Shown here one piece after another: positions 1-5,075 of a stretch of DNA of 8,074 nt (position 1 is the stretch's first letter; each line of letters starts with the position of its first letter). The notes under the pieces were generated by a model, which searched no databases, was not told the origin of the DNA, and saw only the letters and a list, made by a program, of their open reading frames with translations. Where the stretch lies: assembly GCA_905211675.1 (NCBI GenBank), contig CAJMBP010000065.1, forward strand, positions 1-8,074, read 5' to 3'. The position numbers and the translations under genes are program-made. This DNA is from an uncultured Oscillospiraceae bacterium (GTDB lineage Bacteria; Bacillota; Clostridia; Oscillospirales; Acutalibacteraceae).

Positions 1-205
1 AAGCACGTGTGTTATGTAGTTTAATACCAGCTTTTCTGCAACACTTTAAGCAAACAACTCTTTTATCACTTGTAATGATAGAGTTCATGCCTATCTTTTG
101 TTTGCATAGAGGACAAATGTTATTTTTGTTTGCAAAAGCCCTCATAAGCAAGGCGAAAATATATACCAACGCAACTATACCAATTAAAATAATAAATTCA
201 AACAT
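1..205 (-). CDS. Small membrane-anchored zinc-ribbon protein (DUF4428-like), partial
   Basis: The gene reads leftward off the window edge, so only the first 68 residues are visible. The start is ATG at 205-203, with an AAGGAGG ribosome binding site 8 nt upstream (214-220). Residues 4-24 are a hydrophobic segment rich in I, L, V and F, predicted to be one N-terminal membrane helix; there is no cleavage-site pattern. After it come two cysteine knuckles: CPLC at residues 31-34 and CLKCC at 52-56, spaced as in a zinc ribbon. The Cys pair, short linker and 'KIG' after the first knuckle recall DUF4428 domains, which are often N-terminal in small Firmicute proteins; here the ribbon would face the cytoplasm or the outer face behind one helix. 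Function is unknown. Promoter, ribosome binding site and codon structure make this a real gene, whereas the open frame on the other strand (9-230) has no such signals. Confidence 0.8.
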   Translation of the reverse strand, partial: MFEFIILIGIVALVYIFALLMRAFANKNNICPLCKQKIGMNSIITSDKRVVCLKCCRKAGIKLHNTRA

Positions 206-233
206 ATCTCAAACCTCCTTAATTTTTTAAAAT

Positions 234-262
234 ATTCTATCACACTTAAGAAAATATTGCAA
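234..262 (-). promoter_or_regulatory. Promoter for the zinc-ribbon gene
   Basis: Read on the minus strand, TTGCAA (-35, 262-257) and TAGAAT (-10, 239-234) are separated by 17 nt. Transcription would begin near 227, about 22 nt before the start codon at 205. It is a good housekeeping-sigma match in the right place for the leftward gene. Confidence 0.65.
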
Positions 263-294
263 GTTCTTGTTATATCATTACTTTTGTATCTAAT

Positions 295-542
295 GTTGAC
301 TCTCTCGATTGGAAAGACAACGCTACGCCGCAAAGTATTTTCGATAGGGTAGTAAAAAGGTTAAAAATGGTAGTATTGTGCTTTTTCATAATGATGCCGA
401 CCACACCCCCGAAGCATTGCCGACAATTTTAAAATGCCTTAAAGACGAGGGGTATGAGTTTGTTTTTATAAGTGATTTGATTTTAAAGGAAAACTACGAA
501 ATAAAGCACGACGGAACGCAATGTAAAATTGAAAATAATTGA
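295..542 (+). pseudogene. Polysaccharide deacetylase remnant (3' end, frameshifted)
   Basis: The plus strand encodes the C-terminal third of a NodB/PdaA-type polysaccharide deacetylase, a family that removes acetyl groups from cell-wall or extracellular glycans. From 295 the frame reads VDSLDWKD, a typical segment before the catalytic-base region. From 360 a different frame reads VKNGSIVLFHND, the motif carrying the conserved catalytic His (LFHN), and continues to TGA at 540-542 through KHDGTQC. Adding a single A to the A5 run at 354-358 would join the two frames exactly, so a one-base deletion there explains the break. Nothing resembling the first two thirds of the enzyme lies upstream; coding similarity fades at about 285-295, just before the promoter of the leftward zinc-ribbon gene. 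The remnant therefore lacks a start and most of the NodB domain, and should be inactive. A second related tail lies at 1041-1133. Confidence 0.75.
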
Positions 543-568
543 CATAATGCATTTTGAAATATTATAAT
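539..568 (+). promoter_or_regulatory. Perfect-consensus sigma-70/sigma-A promoter entering the DUF559 element
   Basis: TTGACA (539-544) and TATAAT (563-568) both match consensus fully, with an 18-nt spacer. The -35 box overlaps the TGA of the deacetylase remnant. Transcription would start near 575, about 12 nt outside the left inverted repeat, so the repeat hairpin would form the 5' end of the transcript of the DUF559 gene. Confidence 0.6.
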
Positions 569-586
569 AAGTGTAAATAAAAACAA

Positions 587-609
587 AGCCTCCCTTGTGT
601 AAAGGGAGG
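587..609 (+). repeat. Left terminal inverted repeat of the DUF559 element (hairpin)
   Basis: This is the 23-bp perfect inverted copy of 1010-1032. Within it CCTCCCTT (589-596) and AAGGGAGG (602-609) form an 8-bp perfect stem with loop GTGTA. There is no T-run after the stem, so it is not a terminator. Confidence 0.85.
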
Positions 610-679
610 TGTCGAGGAACGAGACGGAGGGATTGTCATAGAATATAAACACAATAAATCGCTTATCGGTGTTGGCAGA

Positions 680-1000
680 ATGTTGCGAAAAAATATGACA
701 CCCGAGGAAAGACATTTATGGTATGATTTTTTAAAAACATATCCCATAAGATTTAATGGGCAAAAAATAATCGGTAAATATATTGTTGATTTTTATTCTG
801 CAAAAGCAAAGTTAATAATAGAACTTGATGGTTCACAACATTATGAGAAAAATGGTATTGATAAAGATGTTGAGCGCACTAAATTTCTCGAGCAGTATGG
901 ATTTATTATTATTAGAATACCAAACAATGAAATCAAACAAAATTTTAGAGGTGTTTGCGAATATATAGATTTATGCGTGAAGCAATCCCTCCACCGCTAA
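680..1000 (+). CDS. DUF559 domain protein (Vsr-like endonuclease fold), probably start-codon-damaged
   Basis: This is a small, 106-residue protein of the DUF559 family, related to the PD-(D/E)XK/very-short-patch-repair endonuclease fold. The family hallmark MTPEERHLWYDFL (residues 6-18) is followed by the nuclease-like core VDFYSAKAKLIIELDGSQH (36-54) with acidic residues D37, E48 and D50, then ERTKFLEQYG and an IRIPN strand. In-frame coding continues upstream of ATG 680: the codons from 638 read EYKHNKSLIGVGR, which fits the usual N-terminus of the family, but the only codon suitably placed after the GGAGGG (626-631) is ATA at 638, an apparent ATG-to-ATA change. ATG 680 has no convincing ribosome binding site, so the given start is the first conventional codon rather than the probable original one. 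The last residues (QSLHR) are encoded by the inner part of the right repeat. Whether it cuts DNA is unknown; it may help the element spread or be a passenger. Confidence 0.7.
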   Translation: MLRKNMTPEERHLWYDFLKTYPIRFNGQKIIGKYIVDFYSAKAKLIIELDGSQHYEKNGIDKDVERTKFLEQYGFIIIRIPNNEIKQNFRGVCEYIDLCVKQSLHR

Positions 1001-1009
1001 AACGGTCCC

Positions 1010-1032
1010 CCTCCCTTTACACAAGGGAGGCT
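1010..1032 (-). repeat. Right terminal inverted repeat of the DUF559 element (hairpin)
   Basis: This is the exact reverse complement of 587-609. Its own stem is CCTCCCTT (1010-1017) with AAGGGAGG (1023-1030). It starts 10 nt after the stop codon of the DUF559 gene and ends 8 nt before the second deacetylase tail. Confidence 0.85.
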
Positions 1033-1040
1033 CACAACCT

Positions 1041-1133
1041 CAAGGCTTGAGTTTTTTCTTTATAAGCGACCTTATTTATAAAGATAATTACGAAATCAAG
1101 CACGACGGAACGCAGTGCAAAAAAGACGGCTGA
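1041..1133 (+). pseudogene. Second polysaccharide deacetylase tail (3' fragment)
   Basis: An open frame without a start codon reads QGLSFFFISDLIYKDNYEIKHD..., ending at TGA 1131-1133. Over 20 codons (1062-1121) it matches the tail of the remnant at 295-542 at 18 of 20 residues (ISDLIxKxNYEIKHDGTQCK) and at 48 of 60 bases, with most differences in third codon positions. That pattern points to two paralogous genes that diverged under selection, rather than to a recent duplication made by the inserted element. Only about 30 codons remain; the fragment begins right beside the right inverted repeat. It is not expected to be translated into anything useful. Confidence 0.7.
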
Positions 1134-1146
1134 CGCCGCCTTTTTC
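1119..1146 (+). terminator. Intrinsic terminator of the second deacetylase tail
   Basis: The stem CGGC (1127-1130) and GCCG (1135-1138) around TGAC is extended, after one A-C mismatch, by G-C and by A-T pairs from A1120-1124 with T1141-1145. A five-T run follows. The stop codon TGA (1131-1133) lies in the loop. The flanking A-run makes it potentially bidirectional. Confidence 0.65.
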
Positions 1147-1181
1147 AGGTAATAGGTAAGAGGTAATAGTGAATAAGTGAT
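1147..1181 (+). repeat. Degenerate 7-bp tandem repeat
   Basis: Five consecutive heptads can be read: AGGTAAT, AGGTAAG, AGGTAAT, AGTGAAT, AAGTGAT. The first three are nearly identical and the last two are diverged. Repeats of this GGTAATAGTGAAT style are familiar in Clostridia intergenic DNA. No coding function is apparent. Confidence 0.55.
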
Positions 1182-1268
1182 GTGTGCTACGCACGGATAT
1201 AAAATATTTGTAGCGACAGGCGTTCTTGACTGTCCGCCAAATCAACAAATTAAACCTAACTGTTTTTC
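1182..1268. other. Intergenic stretch with two small hairpins upstream of the regulator
   Basis: GTGC (1184-1187) and GCAC (1191-1194) form a short stem around TAC. Further on, GCGACAG (1213-1219) and CTGTCCGC (1230-1237) can pair with one bulged C. The latter sequence resembles a 'GACAGGCGTC..GACTGTC' dispersed repeat I associate with Clostridia genomes (from memory, unchecked). Neither hairpin is followed by a T-run, and I see no gene here. Confidence 0.4.
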
Positions 1269-1297
1269 TTGAAAAAACATAAAACTTATGTTATATT
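1269..1297 (+). promoter_or_regulatory. Promoter of the AraC-family regulator
   Basis: TTGAAA (1269-1274) and TATATT (1292-1297) are separated by 17 nt. Transcription should begin near 1304, only about 19 nt before GTG 1323, so the leader is very short. Confidence 0.7.
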
Positions 1298-1322
1298 ACA
1301 GTAAAAACAGGGGGTGAAGCGT

Positions 1323-2117
1323 GTGGAAATTGTTTATGAAAATAAAATAAAACCCATAGAATGTTTCAACACAGAAGCGTTATCTTCTTTGATTCATATA
1401 CATAAAGAGATTGAAATTATATATGTAAAAAAAGGCAAATCGGTTGCATATTCCGACAAAAACAGTTACCTGCTTAATGAGGGCGATATGTTCATCGCCT
1501 TTCCTAATCAGGTGCATTACTACCGAACGTTGCAAAGGGGAGAATACGCGGTAATTGTTTTTTCGCCCGATATTATTTACGGCTGTTCGTCCGAAATATC
1601 TAAAAGCATACCCGATAAAAACTGCATTTCAGCCGCTGAATGTGCCGAGCTTAAAGAACTATTTAATAAAATACACACCGCCGAGGGCGAATATAAAAAC
1701 ACTTGTATAAGCGGGTATATCAATATTATTATGAGCCTTGTGCTTCCTAAGCTTGTTCTTAAAACCGTAAGCGCCGAAAATAAATCTGCTTTTTATAGTA
1801 TTATTGATTTTTGTACACATAATTTCAAAAACGATATAACGCTTGACCTTGTGGCAGAAGAGCTGCACTTGAGCAAATATTATATATCGCACCTTATCAA
1901 CCAAAGATTAAAGCAGAATTTTAATGAGTACATAAACAATATCAGAATTTCACAGGCGTGCAACCTGCTCAGAGAAAGTGACAAAAAAATAGCCGACATC
2001 TCCGAAGAGGTCGGCTTTGGAACAATACGGTCATTTAACCGTGCCTTTAAGCTTGTTATGCAAATGTCGCCTGCGGAATACCGCAGCAATTCGGACAAGC
2101 TTAAAAAATTGATTTAA
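1323..2117 (+). CDS. AraC-family transcriptional regulator with N-terminal cupin
   Basis: This is a one-component sugar-type regulator of 264 residues. The N-terminal half is a cupin/AraC-binding domain (HIHKEIEIIYVKKG near residues 25-38, then NEGDMFIAFPNQVHYY at 52-67), which would bind the inducer. The C-terminal ~100 residues carry the paired helix-turn-helix motifs: ITLDLVAEELHLSKYYISHLI (172-192) and KKIADISEEVGFG (221-233) followed by SFNRAFKLVMQMSPAEYR, the family signature. I choose GTG 1323 because AGGGGGTGA (1309-1317), a near-perfect Shine-Dalgarno, lies 5 nt upstream; the alternative GTG at 1314 is inside that site. It converges on the sugar-oxidoreductase operon and overlaps its last gene by 17 bp (2101-2117). 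Proximity makes it the prime candidate regulator of that operon, but this is inference, as the two do not share a promoter region. No plus-strand terminator follows its stop. Confidence 0.9.
   Translation: MEIVYENKIKPIECFNTEALSSLIHIHKEIEIIYVKKGKSVAYSDKNSYLLNEGDMFIAFPNQVHYYRTLQRGEYAVIVFSPDIIYGCSSEISKSIPDKNCISAAECAELKELFNKIHTAEGEYKNTCISGYINIIMSLVLPKLVLKTVSAENKSAFYSIIDFCTHNFKNDITLDLVAEELHLSKYYISHLINQRLKQNFNEYINNIRISQACNLLRESDKKIADISEEVGFGTIRSFNRAFKLVMQMSPAEYRSNSDKLKKLI
1983..2016 (-). terminator. Operon terminator embedded in the AraC coding sequence
   Basis: Read on the minus strand: AGCCGAC, CTC, loop TTCG, GAG, a two-base bulge (AT), GTCGGCT, then A and seven Ts (1989-1983). The loop is the extra-stable C(UUCG)G tetraloop. 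It lies 85 nt past the stop codon of the last operon gene (2101). On the plus strand the same bases encode the conserved KKIADISEEVGF of the second helix-turn-helix. Confidence 0.8.
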
Positions 2118-2919
2118 GGTAGTTAATACTGATTTCGGCACATTCGAGCGGGGTTTTGCCCATACTAGCACTGTCTTGCTCAACAACTACCCATTTGGCA
2201 TTAACATGTTTGCAAGCGTCAAGTATAGCGGAAAAATCCTGAATGCCGCAGCCTAACGGGCGCAGTTCAAATTTCTTTGAGGTATCCTCCGCCTTTTCCT
2301 TACCGTCGGCACCGATAAGTCCGTACATATTCTCGCTCTTGCCGCCGACAAAATCCTTAAGGTGGATGATTTCAATTCTGCCGTTATATTTGCGGATATA
2401 GTCGGAGGGATTTTCACCGCCTACATTTACCCAGCAGGTATCAAGCTGTGTTAAAAGCAGGTCTGCCGAAACATCGCTGTAGAGACGGTCGAGCTTGTAT
2501 TCGCCGTCAACCTTCTGGAATTCAAAATCGTGGTTATGGTAGCAAAGCTTCATACCGTTGGCGTTTGCAAGCTCACCAAACTTCTTGACATTCTCTATAA
2601 ACTCGGCGTTATTCTCGCCGCCCGCGAGATACTCTGCGCCGATCCACGGAATAACAATGTATTTACAGCCTATCTCGGCATATGCCTTAAAGGTTTCATC
2701 ACCCTTTAAAAGCTCACTGTAAGGAACATGAGCGGAAATCGGAACAAGACCTATCTCTTCGCAAAGCTTTTTAACCTCTGCGACGGATTTGCCGTAAAGT
2801 CCCGCAAACTCAACGCCGTCATAACCTAATTCCTTAACCTTTTTGAGGGTGCCCTCAAAATCTGCTTCCATATCGGTTCTTACCGAATAAAGCTGTAAAG
2901 CAATCGGAAAATCGTACAT
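2101..2919 (-). CDS. Sugar phosphate isomerase/epimerase family protein (TIM barrel, 272 aa)
   Basis: This last gene of the leftward operon encodes a cytoplasmic xylose-isomerase-like (AP endonuclease 2 superfamily) TIM barrel. The N-terminus LQLYSVRTDMEADFEGTLKK (residues 9-28) and ELGYDGVEFAGLYG (30-43) are characteristic. Probable metal/substrate residues are H128 and H130 in YHNHDFEF, D160 in QLDTCWVNVGGENP, H186 in HLKDF and E248 in VVEQD. Members isomerise or epimerise keto-sugars, dehydrate inosose (IolE), or cleave 3-keto-glycosides; sequence alone does not decide which. Linked Gfo/Idh/MocA dehydrogenases suggest that its substrate is an oxidised sugar or glycoside. AAGGAG (2934-2929) lies 9 nt before the ATG. 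A 58-nt gap with a hairpin separates it from the preceding gene, the largest gap in the operon. Its stop codon lies inside the 3' end of the convergent AraC gene. Confidence 0.88.
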   Translation of the reverse strand: MYDFPIALQLYSVRTDMEADFEGTLKKVKELGYDGVEFAGLYGKSVAEVKKLCEEIGLVPISAHVPYSELLKGDETFKAYAEIGCKYIVIPWIGAEYLAGGENNAEFIENVKKFGELANANGMKLCYHNHDFEFQKVDGEYKLDRLYSDVSADLLLTQLDTCWVNVGGENPSDYIRKYNGRIEIIHLKDFVGGKSENMYGLIGADGKEKAEDTSKKFELRPLGCGIQDFSAILDACKHVNAKWVVVEQDSASMGKTPLECAEISINYLKSIF

Positions 2920-2942
2920 AATTCATTTCTCCTTTTGATTTC

Positions 2943-2973
2943 GGGCAACCCTATGGGCTGCCCTTATTTTTAT
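2943..2973 (+). terminator. Intercistronic hairpin, terminator-like only on the plus strand
   Basis: GGGCA (2943-2947) pairs with TGCCC (2959-2963), and CCC (2949-2951) with GGG (2955-2957), around TAT. On the plus strand TTATTTTTAT follows, so it could end rightward transcripts. In the operon's own direction (minus) GAAATCAAAAG follows, which is not a termination tract; there it may act as an mRNA stability or processing hairpin between the last two genes. Confidence 0.45.
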
Positions 2974-2977
2974 AAAA

Positions 2978-4132
2978 TTAAATTTCGGGAATGGTGATTT
3001 CAACCTCTCTGCCCGCTTCGGCTGACTTAACAATACCGTCGATAATAGCCTGATTGTAAATTATCTCACTTGAAGGAACGGTTGCTGTGCCGCCGTTTTT
3101 AATAGAGTCAACAAAGGCACGGAGCTTCTTTTCGAACAAACCCTCCTTGGGCTTGAGCGGTACGGTGTATTCTACGGTCTGGTCGCCGATGGTCTTGTAA
3201 ATCTTAAGGGGAGTGTCGAACTCGCCGTTCCAGCACTCGGTAGAGGGGATACGCAGACCGCCCTTTGTACCTAAAATAAGCGCGTCGCCACAGGTGTCCA
3301 TATTCATTGCCCACGAGATGCGGAAGTCAAGAATAATATCGCCCTCTAAGCGAACGAAAGCGGCGGCGAAATCGTCAACGCCGAACTTTTCGGCATATTC
3401 GGGGTGGTTGGGGTAATAGGCGGGGTCTGTGCCGAAGTAAGCGGACTTGTAGCCCGAAACGGTAAGCGGCTTCGGATATCCGACAGCGCCTAAAAGCATA
3501 TCAAGGGAGTAAGAGCCGATATCGCCTACAGCGCCGATACCCGCGGTTTCCTTTTCAATAAAGGTAGTGCCGAAGGGGGTCGGGATACCTCTGCGGCGAC
3601 CGCCGCCTGCCTGTAGGTAATAAACCTTTCCGAGCTCGCCCGAATCAACAATCTTTTTAATCATCTTCATATTCTCGCTCATTCTGGGCTGGAAGCCTAT
3701 GGTGAGAATCTTGCCACTCTTCTTTTCAGCCTTCATTACCTCTACCGCCTCATCGAGGGTTACGGTAAAGGGCTTTTCGAGCATAACATTTACGCCCGCG
3801 TTAAGCGCGTTAATAGCACAGGAGGCGTGTGTACCGTTGTAGGTGCAGATGCTAACGCCGTCCAAATCCTTTTCGGCGGCTAATAAAGCCTCGTCACTTT
3901 CATAGAAGCGGCAGTTTTCAATTTCAAACTTCTTTGCGAAAGCTTCCGCTTTGCCGGGAACAAGGTCTGCCATTGCAACGACCTCAACATCGGGCATATT
4001 CTTGTATGCGCTGATGTGTGATTCCGCAATCCAACCTGTACCTATAATACCGATTTTAACCTTTTTAGACGCGTCAACAACAGCTGTTTCCTGGTTTTCC
4101 TTGAAAGCGTCTAAGCCTGCAACATTTGCCAT
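2978..4132 (-). CDS. Gfo/Idh/MocA family oxidoreductase 3 (384 aa)
   Basis: This is an NAD(P)-dependent sugar or cyclitol dehydrogenase acting in the cytoplasm. A Rossmann domain opens with KIGIIGTGWIAESH (residues 26-39), preceded by a 25-residue leader without signal-peptide character. The family motif EKP is at 119-121 (catalytic Lys120). The C-terminal alpha/beta domain has GGGRRRGIPTPFG (176-188) and GDIGSYSLD (203-211), where Asp204 and Tyr208 occupy catalytic positions; Tyr replaces the more usual His. VDDFAAAFVRLEGDIILDFRISWA (252-275) resembles Gfo/Idh enzymes linked to glycoside oxidation, a weak similarity by eye. The start is secured by a perfect AGGAGG (4146-4141) 8 nt upstream. 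It is the fifth gene of the operon, 26 nt after the 304-aa isomerase gene and 58 nt before the 272-aa one; being bracketed by two TIM-barrel enzymes suggests sequential chemistry on one keto-sugar. Confidence 0.9.
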   Translation of the reverse strand: MANVAGLDAFKENQETAVVDASKKVKIGIIGTGWIAESHISAYKNMPDVEVVAMADLVPGKAEAFAKKFEIENCRFYESDEALLAAEKDLDGVSICTYNGTHASCAINALNAGVNVMLEKPFTVTLDEAVEVMKAEKKSGKILTIGFQPRMSENMKMIKKIVDSGELGKVYYLQAGGGRRRGIPTPFGTTFIEKETAGIGAVGDIGSYSLDMLLGAVGYPKPLTVSGYKSAYFGTDPAYYPNHPEYAEKFGVDDFAAAFVRLEGDIILDFRISWAMNMDTCGDALILGTKGGLRIPSTECWNGEFDTPLKIYKTIGDQTVEYTVPLKPKEGLFEKKLRAFVDSIKNGGTATVPSSEIIYNQAIIDGIVKSAEAGREVEITIPEI

Positions 4133-4158
4133 TATCTTTTCCTCCTAAAAAATAATTT

Positions 4159-5073
4159 TTATATCACGAACTGACGCATATAGCGGCAGCTAAGTTCTAC
4201 TGAATCCAAAATACGTTCTTTGGAACTTTCAAATGCCTTGTCTTCAACCTCAATGCAGGCATATCCGTTAAAGCCGATATCTGTAAGAGCGGAAACATAC
4301 TTGCCCCAGTCAACATCGCCCAGTCCCGGTAGTTTCGGACTCATATAATCAAGCGGATAGCCCATTATTCCAACCTCGTTTAACCTATCGGGATATAGTT
4401 TAATATCCTTAAAGTGAACGTGGAAAATCTTGTCTTTAAACTCGTAAAGAGGCTTTATGTAGTTAATCTGCTGCCAGATAAAATGGCTCGGATCATAATT
4501 GATTCCGAAATTGTCACTCGGCAACATTTCAAACATTTTACGCCAAAGGGCAGGGGTGGTAAACAGATTCTGTCCGCCCGGCCATTGCTCTGCGCCAAAG
4601 AGCATAGGGCAGTTTTCTATAGCTACCTTAACGCCCTTTTGCTCGGCAAATTTAATAATAGGCGGCCAAATTTCTTTAAACAGTTCTAAATTTTCTTCTA
4701 CTGTTTTTGTTTGATCTCTGCCTATAAAGGTTGTAACCGTATTAACGCCCAATAGTGCGCTCATATTGATAACCTTTTTAAGATGTTCTATAGCGCCGTT
4801 TCTTTTTTCAATGTTGCCGTCCATTGTGTTGGGGTAAAAAGCAAGAGAGGAAATCTCAATGCCTTTTTCGGCACAGAAATCTTTAATATATGCAATGTAA
4901 TCGGCTGATGTGTTATCTACATCGATATGGCTTACACCCGCATACCTTCTTTCTGCCTTACCCTGCGGCCAACAGGCGACCTCCATACATTTGCAACCGT
5001 TGCTCACGGCGTTTTCGACCGCATCTTCAAAGGTGAATCCGTCATAAATTGCGCTTACAATACCGAGCTTCAT
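4159..5073 (-). CDS. Sugar phosphate isomerase/epimerase family protein (TIM barrel, 304 aa)
   Basis: This is a second xylose-isomerase-like TIM barrel, clearly different from the 272-aa one. The N-terminus MKLGIVSAIYDGFTFEDAVE is the first strand and helix. The metal tetrad expected for the superfamily is visible: E153 (AIENCP), D194 (NYDPSH), H220 (HVHFKD) and E275 (CIEVED). The DPSHFIWQQINYI and LPGLGDVDWGKYVSAL segments are typical of members found beside Gfo/Idh/MocA genes. Likely roles are isomerisation, epimerisation or lyase cleavage of a keto-sugar produced by the neighbouring dehydrogenases; the exact reaction is not inferable. I choose ATG 5073: AAGGAG (5087-5082) is 8 nt upstream, and the family N-terminus begins there. 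A longer frame to 5133 adds 20 residues (MYGLNKTKRKNKISFKGVMI) that overlap the preceding gene and look non-coding. Only 2 nt separate it from the stop of oxidoreductase 2, implying translational coupling. Confidence 0.88.
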   Translation of the reverse strand: MKLGIVSAIYDGFTFEDAVENAVSNGCKCMEVACWPQGKAERRYAGVSHIDVDNTSADYIAYIKDFCAEKGIEISSLAFYPNTMDGNIEKRNGAIEHLKKVINMSALLGVNTVTTFIGRDQTKTVEENLELFKEIWPPIIKFAEQKGVKVAIENCPMLFGAEQWPGGQNLFTTPALWRKMFEMLPSDNFGINYDPSHFIWQQINYIKPLYEFKDKIFHVHFKDIKLYPDRLNEVGIMGYPLDYMSPKLPGLGDVDWGKYVSALTDIGFNGYACIEVEDKAFESSKERILDSVELSCRYMRQFVI

Positions 5074-5075
5074 AA

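Larger units (their letters stand above)
587..1032. mobile_element. 446-bp inverted-repeat element carrying a DUF559 gene
   Basis: The outer 23 bases at 587-609 are the exact reverse complement of 1010-1032. Inside each, an imperfectly matching stretch follows, and then a second shared motif, GGAGGGATTG (626-635), whose reverse complement CAATCCCTCC lies at 983-992. Each terminal repeat also folds on itself (CCTCCCTT, 5-nt loop, AAGGGAGG). The only gene inside encodes a DUF559 protein; there is no transposase. I recall very similar 'CCTCCCTTGTGTAAAGGGAGG' repeats, sometimes with DUF559 genes, scattered in Ruminococcaceae-like genomes, which would make this one copy of a dispersed family; that is from memory and unchecked. 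No clean target duplication is visible at the borders. The element lies between two related deacetylase remnants, so it may have taken part in their breakage. Confidence 0.65.

Noticed and set aside
9..230. Rightward open frame of 73 codons
   Set aside because: No ribosome binding site or family similarity; the opposite strand has a promoter, AAGGAGG and zinc-ribbon cysteines in the same place.
494..747. Leftward open frames across the left inverted repeat
   Set aside because: They overlap the recognisable deacetylase tail and the DUF559 gene on the other strand; no start signals.
581..1040. Target-site duplication at the ends of the DUF559 element
   Set aside because: Only short AT-rich resemblance (ACAA on both sides, at unequal distance); no clean duplication can be claimed.
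1314..1322. GTG 1314 as start of the AraC regulator
   Set aside because: It lies within the AGGGGGTGA Shine-Dalgarno that serves GTG 1323.
2943..2973. Terminator splitting the operon before its last gene
   Set aside because: In the operon's direction the hairpin is followed by GAAATCAAAAG, not a T-run, so it should not terminate leftward transcription.
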